This document shows, one piece after another, positions 17,362 through 25,795 of a stretch of DNA of 64,000 nt (positions are counted from its first letter, which is position 1; each line of letters opens with the position of its first letter). The position numbers were made by a program, and so were the translations under genes. The notes beneath the pieces were generated by a model. That model saw only the letters and a program-made list of their open reading frames with translations, did no database searches and was not told the origin of the DNA. The stretch lies in the NCBI RefSeq assembly GCF_046569695.1, contig NZ_JBKHUI010000001.1:62001-126000 (forward strand), given 5' to 3'. This DNA comes from Kluyvera sp046569695 (lineage in GTDB: Bacteria > Pseudomonadota > Gammaproteobacteria > Enterobacterales > Enterobacteriaceae).

Positions 17362-18813
17362 GTGAAAACACTGAACCGCCATGATTTCCCCGGTGCCCAC
17401 TATCCTGAACGCATTATCCAGTTCGGTGAAGGCAACTTCCTGCGTGCCTTCGTTGATTGGCAGATCGACCTGCTGAACGAACATACCGACCTGAATTCCG
17501 GTGTGGTGATCGTTCGTCCTATCGCGAGCGATTTCCCACCGTCCCTGAGCACTCAGGATGGCCTCTACACCACGATTATTCGTGGTCTGAATGAGAAGGG
17601 CGAAGCCGTCAGCGACGCGCGCCTGATCCGTTCTGTAAATCGTGAAATCAGCGCCTACGCCGATTACCCGGAATACCTGAAACTGGCTCACAACCCGGAC
17701 ATGCGCTTCGTGTTCTCCAACACCACCGAAGCGGGCATCAGCTATCATGCGGGTGACAAATTTGATGATGCGCCTGCGGTAAGCTACCCGGCTAAGCTGA
17801 CGCGTCTGCTGTTCGAACGCTTCACTCATTTCAATGGTGCAGCGGATAAAGGCTGGGTGATCATCCCTTGTGAACTGATCGACTACAACGGCGAAGCGCT
17901 GCACGAGCTGGTGGTTCGCTACGCTCAGGAATGGGCGCTGCCGGCTGAGTTTATGACCTGGCTGAATGAATCTAACGCTTTCTGCTCTACGCTTGTGGAC
18001 CGTATCGTAACCGGCTACCCGCGCGATGAAGCGGCCAAACTGGAAGCGGAACTGGGCTATAAAGACGGTTTCCTCGATACCGCTGAACACTTCTACCTGT
18101 TTGTTATCCAGGGGCCAAAATCACTGGCCAGCGAACTGCGTCTGGACAAACTGGCGCTGAACGTACTGATCGTAGACGACATCAAACCGTACAAAGAGCG
18201 TAAAGTCGCTATCCTTAACGGCGCGCACACGGCGCTGGTTCCAGTCGCGTTCCAGGCGGGGATTGATACCGTGGGCGAAGCGATGAACGATGCAGAAATC
18301 TGCGCATTCGTTGAAAAAGCTATCTACGAAGAGATTATCCCGGTACTGGATCTGCCAAAAGACGAGCTGGAATCCTTCGCCAGCGCGGTGACCGGCCGTT
18401 TCCGTAACCCGTACATTAAACACCAGCTGCTCTCTATCGCGCTGAACGGCATGACTAAGTTCCGCACCCGCATCCTGCCGCAGCTGCTGGCAGGGCAGAA
18501 GGCGAGCGGCAAACTGCCGGCACGTCTGACCTTTGCGCTGGCGGCACTGATTGCCTTCTATCGCGCAGAACGTAACGGCGAAGCGTACCCGGTGCAGGAC
18601 GACGCGCACTGGATTGACCGCTACCAGCAGCTGTGGGCGCAGCATCGTGACCAGCAGATTAGCACCACCGATCTGGTGAAAGCGGTACTGTCCGTGAGCG
18701 AACACTGGGAACAAGATCTTACACAGGTTGATGGATTGGTCGAACAGGTTGCAGTAGACCTTGACGCCATCCTGGCAAATGGCATGCGTAAAGCGGTACA
18801 ACCGCTCTGCTAA
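17362..18813 (+). CDS. uxaB: Tagaturonate reductase UxaB
   Basis: 483-residue NADH-dependent tagaturonate reductase (altronate oxidoreductase), the same length as E. coli UxaB. It converts D-tagaturonate to D-altronate in galacturonate breakdown. IQFGEGNFLRAFVDWQ at the N-terminus is the mannitol-dehydrogenase-family nucleotide-binding start, and KPYKERKVAILNGAHTAL near residue 275 carries the catalytic Lys and the Asn/His region. The start is GTG with AGGAACC upstream. It is monocistronic and ends at a strong terminator. Confidence 0.96.
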   Translation: MKTLNRHDFPGAHYPERIIQFGEGNFLRAFVDWQIDLLNEHTDLNSGVVIVRPIASDFPPSLSTQDGLYTTIIRGLNEKGEAVSDARLIRSVNREISAYADYPEYLKLAHNPDMRFVFSNTTEAGISYHAGDKFDDAPAVSYPAKLTRLLFERFTHFNGAADKGWVIIPCELIDYNGEALHELVVRYAQEWALPAEFMTWLNESNAFCSTLVDRIVTGYPRDEAAKLEAELGYKDGFLDTAEHFYLFVIQGPKSLASELRLDKLALNVLIVDDIKPYKERKVAILNGAHTALVPVAFQAGIDTVGEAMNDAEICAFVEKAIYEEIIPVLDLPKDELESFASAVTGRFRNPYIKHQLLSIALNGMTKFRTRILPQLLAGQKASGKLPARLTFALAALIAFYRAERNGEAYPVQDDAHWIDRYQQLWAQHRDQQISTTDLVKAVLSVSEHWEQDLTQVDGLVEQVAVDLDAILANGMRKAVQPLC

Positions 18814-18832
18814 TTTGACCCATGCACGTATC

Positions 18833-18857
18833 AAACCCGGCTCCGGCCGGGTTTTTT
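18833..18857 (+). terminator. Intrinsic terminator after uxaB
   Basis: AAACCCGGC (18833-18841) pairs with GCCGGGTTT (18846-18854), followed by six T residues. The remaining 240 bases to yneE hold a CCCTGT-GCCA-ACAGGG hairpin (18970-18985) and nothing else recognised. Confidence 0.9.
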
Positions 18858-19099
18858 ACGAATGTAGCCGGACGAGGAAAAGTCGACTCCGGGGACGCGC
18901 CGTTCCCTTCAATCCAGCACTTTATTAGTTACAACATCCATTTGTTCTGTTTACTCATCCACACCTAAACCCTGTGCCAACAGGGCTAAACAGCACAAAA
19001 AGGGCCCCGCAAGCATACCAGTTCCCCCACAGTACCGCTTGAATACATGACCGAGATCACGTTTAATACACAACTTATTAACACCTGATTGAAAAACTC

Positions 19100-20014
19100 A
19101 TGATCGTTCGACCACACCAGCATTGGCTGGCACGTATCTTCGTCTGGCACGGCTCCGTACTGCCGAAAATCTTCTCCCGCTTACTGCTCAACTTCCTGCT
19201 CTCGATAGTGGTGATCCTCATCCTGCCGTGGTACTCCTCGTTAGGCTTTAAGCTCACCGTCGCCCCGTTCAGCATTCTGGGTGTCGCCATCGCGATATTC
19301 CTCGGTTTTCGTAATAACGCCTGTTACGCCCGCTACGTCGAAGCGCGCCAACTCTGGGGCCAGTTGATGATTGCCTCACGCTCGCTGCTGCGCGAAGTGA
19401 AAAATACGCTGCATGACGACCCGCATGTAGGGGAGTTCGTTCGGCTGCAGATTGCTTTTGCGCACTGTCTGCGCCTGACGTTACGCCGCCAACCGACGCG
19501 CGCGGTACTGGCCAAGTACCTCAGCGAAGCACACCTGGCCCAGGTATTAGCCGCGCAGTCACCGGCAAACCGTATTCTGCTTATCATGGGCGATTGGCTC
19601 GCCGAGCGCCGCCGTTCAGGGGCGCTTTCCGATATTCTGTTTCACAGCCTGAATATTCGTCTGAACGACATGTCTATCGTACTGGCTGGCTGCGAGCGTA
19701 TCGCCAATACCCCGGTGCCATTTGCCTATTCGCTGATTTTGCACCGCACCGTCTACCTGTTCTGCATCATGCTGCCGTTTGCGCTGGTTGTTGACCTGCA
19801 CTACATGACGCCGTTTATTTCGGTGCTGATTTCGTACACCTTTATCTCACTGGATACCCTGGCTGAAGAGCTTGAAGAACCCTTCGGTATGGAAAATAAT
19901 GACTTACCACTGGACGCTATCTGTAACGCTATCGAGATAGATTTGCTGCAGATGAATGATGAGCCACAGATACCCGCCCGGATCACCGTCGATAAGTACT
20001 ATCAGCTGAGTTAA
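19100..20014 (+). CDS. yneE: Bestrophin-family channel YneE
   Basis: 304-residue membrane protein of the bestrophin/UPF0187 family, closely following E. coli YneE. FLGFRNNACYARYVEARQLWGQL is split across the family signature near residues 70-92. Two hydrophobic N-terminal segments and a C-terminal pair around ILHRTVYLFCIM fit the pentameric ion-channel fold. Ion selectivity is not readable. In E. coli tam lies beside yneE; here that side holds an acetyltransferase remnant and tam is found 35 kb away. Confidence 0.93.
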   Translation: MIVRPHQHWLARIFVWHGSVLPKIFSRLLLNFLLSIVVILILPWYSSLGFKLTVAPFSILGVAIAIFLGFRNNACYARYVEARQLWGQLMIASRSLLREVKNTLHDDPHVGEFVRLQIAFAHCLRLTLRRQPTRAVLAKYLSEAHLAQVLAAQSPANRILLIMGDWLAERRRSGALSDILFHSLNIRLNDMSIVLAGCERIANTPVPFAYSLILHRTVYLFCIMLPFALVVDLHYMTPFISVLISYTFISLDTLAEELEEPFGMENNDLPLDAICNAIEIDLLQMNDEPQIPARITVDKYYQLS

Positions 20015-20052
20015 GAGAGGGGTCGGTGACGCGCTGTACAGGAAGACGATAG

Positions 20053-20217
20053 GAAAGGGTACAACGATTTCTACAGCAGCAATTTGTGCTAAACGAGGCG
20101 AAAGAGCAGGGATGGTCACGCTTCTACTGGCATACTCGTATTCATAATCCGGCCCGTAAGCTTTATGATGAGTTTGTCGCAGCCGACGATTTCGTCCGCT
20201 ATTCTGTTACGCTTTAA
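20053..20217 (+). pseudogene. C-terminal remnant of a GNAT acetyltransferase
   Basis: Between yneE and the small peptide gene, one frame ending at TAA 20217 reads KEQGWSRFYWHTRIHNPA, then RKLYDEFVAADDFVRYSVTL. This is the end of a GNAT acetyltransferase of the kind that closes in a NPAR-x-LYD-x-F motif. A TAG at 20050 blocks the frame upstream. The preceding bases in another frame (LYRKTIGKG) look like the motif A region, so a frameshift plus loss of the 5' half is likely. No start site is present. Confidence 0.65.
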
Positions 20218-20287
20218 GGTAAACGAGCAGAATAAATCATTAAGGTTTTCCATGTTTAATGGTTGCACCGACATAAGGAGAATCAAA

Positions 20288-20386
20288 ATGGAAAAAAGAA
20301 TCGAAACTGCCGTGAACATCATTGTGTTCATCTCACTCTTCGCCACAGCCTGGGACTTATCGCTGGTTCGCGCCTTCAACTGGTAG
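20288..20386 (+). CDS. 32-residue single-pass membrane peptide
   Basis: Small gene with a strong AAGGAG six bases before ATG 20288 and a stop at 20386. The peptide opens MEKRIETAVNIIVFISLFAT and ends AWDLSLVRAFNW. It has a charged N-terminus, one hydrophobic segment of about 15 residues and an aromatic end, typical of enterobacterial small membrane proteins. I do not recognise a named relative. It is free-standing between the GNAT remnant and a long hairpin. Support is the ribosome-binding site and the composition only. Confidence 0.6.
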   Translation: MEKRIETAVNIIVFISLFATAWDLSLVRAFNW

Positions 20387-20411
20387 GCCGCTAATCCTCA
20401 ATAAAGTACTC

Positions 20412-20448
20412 CTGCTCGGGCGCAGACCACTGCTGCGCCCTTGAGCAG
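20412..20448. other. Long hairpin without T tract
   Basis: CTGCTC-GGGCGCAG (20412-20425) pairs with CTGCGCCC-TT-GAGCAG (20433-20448), a 14-bp stem with one bulge and a 7-base loop. It lies between the 3' ends of the small peptide gene and the AraC-type gene. No U-rich tail follows on either strand, so it may stabilise 3' ends rather than terminate. Confidence 0.6.
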
Positions 20449-20529
20449 CGAATGAATCTTCAGATAATCAACGGCTTTTAGGCTAATTACCCACAAGGTT
20501 GTGCACCGTTTCTGTGGATAACATTTTCG

Positions 20530-21492
20530 TTAGCTCTCGCTCGCCATCCCCTGAAAGGTTTTACGCCACTCCACCGGGCTAACGCCCAATTTCTCGCGGA
20601 AAGTCTGCCGGAAGGTGATGGATGATTGAAAACCAGAACGTTCCGCCACTTGTTCAATCGAAAGCGTGCTGCTCTCCAGCAGCATCTGGCTGCGGCGCAG
20701 ACGCTCAGTGGTTATCCATTCACCAATCGACATACCGGTCGCTTTCTGAAAATGGCGGGTAAGCGTTCGACGGCTCATGGCAACCCGTTCTGCCAGCGCA
20801 TCAATTTGATGCGGCTGCTGAAGATTATCCTGCAGATATGTCAGCAGTTGGTTAATCCGCGTATCGCCGGTACGGTGCGGTACAACCTGCTCAATGAACT
20901 GCGCCTGACCACCTTCACGGTAGGGTGGCGTGACCATTCGGCGGGCGATCTGGTTAGCGACACTCGCGCCAAAACGCTGGCGAATTACGTACAAGCAACA
21001 GTCCAGCGCGGCGGCGGTGCCGGCAGAGGTGATGATACCGTCGTCATCGGTATAGAGGACGTTGACATCAAGTTGGGCACGGGGGAAAAGGCGCTCAAAC
21101 GCTTTCTCAAATTCCCAGTGCGTGACGGCGCGGCGATTATCGAGCAGACCCGCATAGGCGAGCGCAAAGGTGCCGAGACACAATCCCACCAGAGTTGCGC
21201 CGTTTTGGCGGGCGCTAATCAGTGCCTCAAGCAGCGCTGATGATGGTTTTTCATCCACGTGCCGCCAGAAGGGTACGATGACGATATCGCACCCGGCGAG
21301 CACGGAAAAATCGCTATCGGCCTGCACGGCGGTACCTTCCTTTGACCACACCAGCCCCGGCGCTTCGGCGCAAATATAGCGTGTGAAACGCGGCGTTTCG
21401 CTCACGCTATTACCGAACAGGATCAGCGGCACGGAAAAGTGAAAGGTGCTGAATCCTTCGCTGGCCACAATCGCAACCGAGGTGGTGGGCAT
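20530..21492 (-). CDS. GlxA/FtrA-type AraC regulator
   Basis: 320-residue regulator with an N-terminal DJ-1/PfpI (class I glutamine-amidotransferase-like) domain and a C-terminal AraC double helix-turn-helix. The nucleophile-elbow region is LVGLCLGTFALAYAG near residue 105. The HTH part runs from about residue 215 (LAERVAMSRRTLTRHF) to RQTFREKLGVSPVEWR. GGAGAAATAACCT precedes the ATG. It is the second gene of an operon with a metallo-beta-lactamase-fold hydrolase, 14 bp apart, which it may regulate together with itself. Confidence 0.9.
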   Translation of the reverse strand: MPTTSVAIVASEGFSTFHFSVPLILFGNSVSETPRFTRYICAEAPGLVWSKEGTAVQADSDFSVLAGCDIVIVPFWRHVDEKPSSALLEALISARQNGATLVGLCLGTFALAYAGLLDNRRAVTHWEFEKAFERLFPRAQLDVNVLYTDDDGIITSAGTAAALDCCLYVIRQRFGASVANQIARRMVTPPYREGGQAQFIEQVVPHRTGDTRINQLLTYLQDNLQQPHQIDALAERVAMSRRTLTRHFQKATGMSIGEWITTERLRRSQMLLESSTLSIEQVAERSGFQSSITFRQTFREKLGVSPVEWRKTFQGMASES

Positions 21493-21506
21493 AGGTTATT
21501 TCTCCA

Positions 21507-22283
21507 TTAAAACGTGACAGTGTCACCGTCATTAGGTGCATTTACATAGTCGAGTATCTGGTTATCTTCCGCATAGGCCAGCAGCGCGCGGCGGGTGACT
21601 AAGCAGTGATTGACCGCCTCCATATGGGTGCCCACGATCTGTGCCTCTGGCACAATTTGATGTGCTTTCAACACATCTTCCTGACCAAAGATAATCGGCC
21701 CGAAGTCCAGCACGTGCGCCCAGCCGGTGTTCATAATCACTACGCCTGGCTGGTAATGGCGCAGGTTATCCGCCACGCCGTCAATCCAGATGGAGTCGCC
21801 GATCAGGTAGAGTGTTTTCTCCTCTAGGTGCTGGAAAACGACGCCACAGGCTTCACCCAGTCGTTCGGCCAGTTCCGGAACCGCGTAGGCTTCATCGGAG
21901 CCGTGCTGCCCATCGGTTTTTATCAACGCGATATCGCCGAAGCGACTGGTTGCGGACAACTGCTGTAGCTGCGTAAACCCCTGGGAGCGAAGCAGCGCTT
22001 CATCACTGGCGTTCTGCACGAAAATCAGCATCGATTTAGGGATGGCGTTTACCGCCGTCTCATCCCAATGGTCAGTATGGGTGTGGGTCACGATAACGGC
22101 ATCGACATCCAACAGGTCATCAATGCTGCACGGCAGGTTGACCATTGGGTTACGCACTTCTGAACGCGCGGTGCCGGAAAATCCAGGGTAAGCGTCTTTT
22201 GGCGCCAGCATCGGGTCGATTAAAAAGCGTTTGCCGGCGTAGGTAATCAGCTGGGTGGCGTTGCGAATCTGGGTAATGTTCAT
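21507..22283 (-). CDS. MBL-fold metal-dependent hydrolase
   Basis: 258-residue metallo-beta-lactamase-superfamily hydrolase. The metal site HTHTDHWD (HxHxDH form) is at about residues 69-76, with further ligands likely in TDGQHGSDEA, LIGDSIWIDG and IVGTHMEAVNH. It resembles UlaG-like lactonases at fold level; no substrate can be assigned. The start at 22283 follows GAGGATGCC; an upstream in-frame start lacks a site. It is the first gene of the operon with the GlxA-type regulator. Upstream 22284-22543 has no gene. Confidence 0.85.
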   Translation of the reverse strand: MNITQIRNATQLITYAGKRFLIDPMLAPKDAYPGFSGTARSEVRNPMVNLPCSIDDLLDVDAVIVTHTHTDHWDETAVNAIPKSMLIFVQNASDEALLRSQGFTQLQQLSATSRFGDIALIKTDGQHGSDEAYAVPELAERLGEACGVVFQHLEEKTLYLIGDSIWIDGVADNLRHYQPGVVIMNTGWAHVLDFGPIIFGQEDVLKAHQIVPEAQIVGTHMEAVNHCLVTRRALLAYAEDNQILDYVNAPNDGDTVTF

Positions 22284-22543
22284 TGTGGCATCCTCGTGTA
22301 CTGTTTTAATGATCACAGTATGCGCGTTGCGATATTCCCACGCCGCTGGCTAAAAGCCAACTTTCGATGTGATTGGGCCAATTTAAAACGCAATAATGCC
22401 ATCCGGGCATAGTTATCATGAAAAATGAGTATGAAATCTGGACGGCAAAGGCGTAGACAGGGCAGTGAAATTGTATTTATCATACAAATGAATTAAGCCA
22501 CAGCGCACTAGCGTTCCACTCATTCACTCGTGGGTTTTTGATT

Positions 22544-22894
22544 ATGACCGCAGAAGTCAACGCTCTCATTACGCTTGCTCAATGCAACGAATCTAAGGGT
22601 TTTTATCGCCGTGCTTTGTGTATCTGGCAAGAAATATCGACGCATTTTGATGCCACGAAGGAGCAGTGTCGTCTGGCCTGGGACAAAATAAGCGCCTGCC
22701 ACCTGCAACTGCAAATGAATAGTCCGGCGGTTGCACCCGTTCACGATAGCCGAAAGCAGAATGTGGAGCGTGATAAACTCAAGATTCAGCAGCTATTGGC
22801 ACAGGGTCATAGCATTAAAGAAATACAGCATCTGACCGGCCGTTCGATTGCCTTTATCTATAAATATAACCCCAGGAATAAGACCATCCATTAA
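22544..22894 (+). CDS. PerC-family transcriptional activator
   Basis: 116-residue PerC-like protein. The characteristic N-terminal GFYRRALCIWQEIS segment is near residues 19-32, and the C-terminal part (IQQLLAQGHSIKEIQHLTG, then RSIAFIYKY) has the look of a helix-turn-helix. PerC proteins activate virulence or surface genes in enteropathogens and are common on mobile DNA. No clear ribosome-binding site precedes ATG 22544 or 22538. Its stop overlaps the 3' end of the convergent AraC gene by 4 bp. Confidence 0.75.
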   Translation: MTAEVNALITLAQCNESKGFYRRALCIWQEISTHFDATKEQCRLAWDKISACHLQLQMNSPAVAPVHDSRKQNVERDKLKIQQLLAQGHSIKEIQHLTGRSIAFIYKYNPRNKTIH

Positions 22895-23697
22895 TAGCTG
22901 GAAGGGGGCACGCCGAATGCCTGGCGGAAAGCGTAGCTAAAGGCGGCGGTACTGGAATATCCCACTTCCAGCGCAACCGCCGTCACGTTCTTATTTTTCT
23001 TCAGATGAATGACCGACTCCAGAATACGCATTTTCTGTTTCCATGCGCTAAACGGCATGCCGGTCTCTTTCTTAAAATGGCGGGAAAAGGTGCGGGCCGA
23101 CATCCCAAGATGGTGAGCCCAATCCTCCATCGCGTGTTCAAGGCCCGGCGACTCCTGAATCGTCCTGCAGACTTTGATTAGCGCCGCATCGTGCGGCCAT
23201 GGCAGCATTAACTCCACTTCTGGAAGTTTCAAAATCACATCCAGCAGCACGCTGACTAACTGGCCTTCTTTGCCTGCAATATCATAACGTTCTGGCGTGG
23301 TCGTGGTGGCGTAATGGATAAATTCGCGCACAAAATCGCTGATGGCGACCACTTTACAATCACTAATGGGCGCGGGTAAAAAGTCGGGGTCAATATCCAG
23401 GTTTTCCAGATGTACATCATCCAGCGCCCACACCGCATGCACGGTGTTATGTGGGATCCAAATTCCATAATGCGCGGGGATGACCCAGCATTTTCCAGCA
23501 ACATCAATCCGCATACTGCCTTTGCGCGCAAAATGAAACTGGGCAAAGGCGTGGCTATGTTCGGCGACATGGTTGTTGGCTTCCAGCACGTACGAACGAA
23601 AATAGACTGACTGCGGCAGCTCTTTCATCGAGTCATCTTGCGATGAAAACCACTGTTTAGCCTGCCGGAGCGTGAAAGGGGTGCGATCGTCCATCAT
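22891..23697 (-). CDS. AraC-family regulator (NimR-like)
   Basis: 268-residue AraC regulator with an N-terminal cupin (AEHSHAFAQFHFARKGSM, then IPAHYGIWIPHNTVHAVW) and a C-terminal HTH pair (LGMSARTFSRHFKKETGMPF; VALEVGYSSTAAFSYAFRQA). The layout resembles E. coli NimR (YeaM). It is divergent from the cyclopropane-fatty-acid synthase gene with 106 bp between the starts, so control of that gene is possible but unproven. Confidence 0.85.
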   Translation of the reverse strand: MMDDRTPFTLRQAKQWFSSQDDSMKELPQSVYFRSYVLEANNHVAEHSHAFAQFHFARKGSMRIDVAGKCWVIPAHYGIWIPHNTVHAVWALDDVHLENLDIDPDFLPAPISDCKVVAISDFVREFIHYATTTTPERYDIAGKEGQLVSVLLDVILKLPEVELMLPWPHDAALIKVCRTIQESPGLEHAMEDWAHHLGMSARTFSRHFKKETGMPFSAWKQKMRILESVIHLKKNKNVTAVALEVGYSSTAAFSYAFRQAFGVPPSSY

Positions 23698-23803
23698 TAT
23701 GGCATCTGTTCGATAAATATTGTCCTCACATCATAATACATACCATCGGCTTATCCATAATAATCTTCTGCACATCATATTGACTCATTTATGGATAAGA
23801 AAC

Positions 23804-24958
23804 ATGGCCACGGTTTGCTCAGACGTAATTAACATTGATGAATTGAACGATAATTGGTCGCGGATGGGGAATGACCTGCTCAGTCAGGCCGATATTAAAA
23901 TCAATGGTGCACGGCCATGGGATATTCAGGTTCACCACGCTGATTTCTTTAAGCGTGTATTTCAGCAGGGTTCGCTGGGTTTAGGTGAAAGCTATATGGA
24001 AGGATGGTGGGACTGCGAACGCCTGGATATTCTGTTCTGCAAAATCCTCAAAGCAAAGCTGGATAAACAGGTGCCTGGCAATCTGAGGGATATTTTACGC
24101 GTGGTCAGCGCGCGTCTGTTTAATCTTCAGTCGCGCAGCCGTTCATGGATTGTTGGTAAAGAACACTACGATATTGGCAACGATCTCTTTGCGCTGATGC
24201 TAGACCCACATATGCAGTATTCCTGCGGCTACTGGCGTGACGTGCAGACCCTGGAAGAGGCGCAAAACGCCAAGCTGAAAATGATCTGTGAAAAACTGCA
24301 GCTCAAACCCGGTATGCGTCTGCTGGATATCGGCTGCGGTTGGGGCGGGTTGGCGGCTTATGCGGCGCAGAACTACGGCGTTAGCGTGGACGGCGTTACC
24401 ATTTCTCGCGAACAGCAAAAGCTGGCGCAGCAGCGCTGCGAAGGTCTGGATGTGAATATCCTGCTGCAGGACTATCGTGATCTTAACACCGGCTACGACC
24501 GGATTGTGTCGGTCGGGATGTTTGAGCACGTTGGGCCGAAAAACTACGATACCTACTTCAGCGTTGTTGATCGCTGCCTTAAACCCGATGGGCTGTTTTT
24601 ACTGCACACCATTGGTAGTAATCAGACCGGGCTCAGCGTTGACCCGTGGATCAACAAATACATCTTCCCGAACGGCTGCCTGCCGTCGATTCGCCAGATT
24701 GCCAGCGTCAGCGAGTCACGTCTGATTATGGAAGACTGGCATAACTTTGGCAGCGATTACGACAAAACCCTGATGGCGTGGCACCAGCGTTTTAACCAGG
24801 CATGGTCGGGTCTGTCGTCCAACTACACGCCGCGTTTCCGCCGCATGTTCAACTACTATCTGTGCGCCTGTGCCGGGGCGTTCCGCGCGCGTGATATCGA
24901 ACTGTGGCAGGTGTTATTCAGCCGTGGTGCCGAAGGCGGCATGTACGTCTATCGCTAA
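23804..24958 (+). CDS. cfa: Cyclopropane-fatty-acyl-phospholipid synthase
   Basis: 384-residue S-adenosylmethionine-dependent enzyme that converts cis-unsaturated acyl chains of membrane phospholipids to cyclopropane chains. The SAM site LLDIGCGWGGLAAYAA is near residue 170. Family stretches GEHYDIGNDLF-type (here GKEHYDIGNDLFALMLDP) and SVGMFEHVGPKNYDTY are intact. It is clearly a Cfa but differs from the E. coli K-12 protein at many positions and is not in the K-12 cfa context, so it may be a second copy. GGATAAG precedes the ATG. Confidence 0.92.
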   Translation: MATVCSDVINIDELNDNWSRMGNDLLSQADIKINGARPWDIQVHHADFFKRVFQQGSLGLGESYMEGWWDCERLDILFCKILKAKLDKQVPGNLRDILRVVSARLFNLQSRSRSWIVGKEHYDIGNDLFALMLDPHMQYSCGYWRDVQTLEEAQNAKLKMICEKLQLKPGMRLLDIGCGWGGLAAYAAQNYGVSVDGVTISREQQKLAQQRCEGLDVNILLQDYRDLNTGYDRIVSVGMFEHVGPKNYDTYFSVVDRCLKPDGLFLLHTIGSNQTGLSVDPWINKYIFPNGCLPSIRQIASVSESRLIMEDWHNFGSDYDKTLMAWHQRFNQAWSGLSSNYTPRFRRMFNYYLCACAGAFRARDIELWQVLFSRGAEGGMYVYR

Positions 24959-24968
24959 TGGCTCTGGC

Positions 24969-24992
24969 ACGTCGCCTTCTGGCGGCGTGTTT
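24969..24992 (+). terminator. Probable terminator after cfa
   Basis: ACGTCGCC (24969-24976) and GGCGGCGT (24981-24988) pair with one G-T, then GTTTC. The T tract is short. Confidence 0.5.
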
Positions 24993-25136
24993 CTGATTTA
25001 ATTCCATTTTATTGTTTCTTATCTCACTATCTGTGCGTTAACTCCTATATTTTGTGTGTTATCTAATCGTTCTATTCTTGCTGCTTAATTCTATAATATT
25101 GGGGATTAACCTGAATTATTCTGGATAAGCCACACT

Positions 25137-25454
25137 ATGATGGATTTATCACTTAGCAAACCAGCAGAAATTGTCAAACTGCTCTGCGGCCGACTGCGCC
25201 AGGAGCGGCTTTCACAGCAAATGACCCAGGCTGACCTCGCGGCGCGCGCCGGTGTCGGGGTTAACACGGTCTCTAACCTGGAAGCAGGGCGTAACGTCAA
25301 CTTTGATAGTCTGGTCAGGGTGGCGATGGTACTGGGGTTCGCCGGCGAACTGGAAACGCTGTTTAAGCCAAAGATCGAGAGCCTGGACGATATCCTGCGC
25401 TATGAAAAAAGCGCTACGCGCCACCGGGTAAAGAGGAAGCACGACGATGCCTAA
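25137..25454 (+). CDS. HipB-like antitoxin (XRE family)
   Basis: 105-residue XRE-type DNA-binding protein. The helix-turn-helix is at about residues 30-55 (MTQADLAARAGVGVNTVSNL). The rest (LETLFKPKIESLDDILRYEK) matches HipB-type antitoxins of HipAB modules. ATG 25137 and 25140 are both possible. Its end overlaps the start of a hipA frame by 8 bp, the usual coupled order, but that hipA is destroyed, so this is now an antitoxin or regulator without its toxin. Confidence 0.85.
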   Translation: MMDLSLSKPAEIVKLLCGRLRQERLSQQMTQADLAARAGVGVNTVSNLEAGRNVNFDSLVRVAMVLGFAGELETLFKPKIESLDDILRYEKSATRHRVKRKHDDA

Positions 25455-25714
25455 TCAGGTCGACATTTACTACGAGGGTTGGGGAGAGCGTTGGCTATGG
25501 GGGCGGCTGGTTTCCTCAACTGCGCTGACCGAGCGGCCAATGATTGTCTTTGAATACAGCGAAGAAGCTGTACGCAAAGGGCTGGAGCACGGTGGGTAAC
25601 GCGTTTGCCGAAACCGCAAGGTCGCTATATCCAGGCCGGATTACCGAAGGGACGCTGGGGCAGATTCAGCGGCAGATTCGCGATAATATCAGTCGATTAA
25701 AAAAGCCACTCTGA
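25447..25714 (+). pseudogene. hipA toxin remnant with large internal deletion
   Basis: ATG 25447 opens a HipA-type N-terminus (MPNQVDIYYEGWGERWLWG, then RLVSSTALTERP) that meets TAA at 25597-25599 after 50 codons. The next frame, from about 25592 to TGA 25714, reads like the extreme C-terminus (FAETARSLYPGRITEGTLGQ, then IQRQIRDNISRLKKPL). Head and tail of a kinase normally above 400 residues are joined out of frame, and the catalytic core is missing. Confidence 0.8.
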
Positions 25715-25758
25715 CCATTCTCACAGCAGTTTCCTCGCCGCTTTGGGGAGAGGTTGTG

Positions 25759-25786
25759 GTGAGGGGCCGTTCGCACCGCCCCTCAC
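25759..25786. other. 9-bp inverted repeat between hipA remnant and permease
   Basis: GTGAGGGGC (25759-25767) and GCCCCTCAC (25778-25786), followed by TTTA on the + strand. Possible terminator for the hipB transcript. Confidence 0.45.
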
Positions 25787-25795
25787 TTTACTCAA

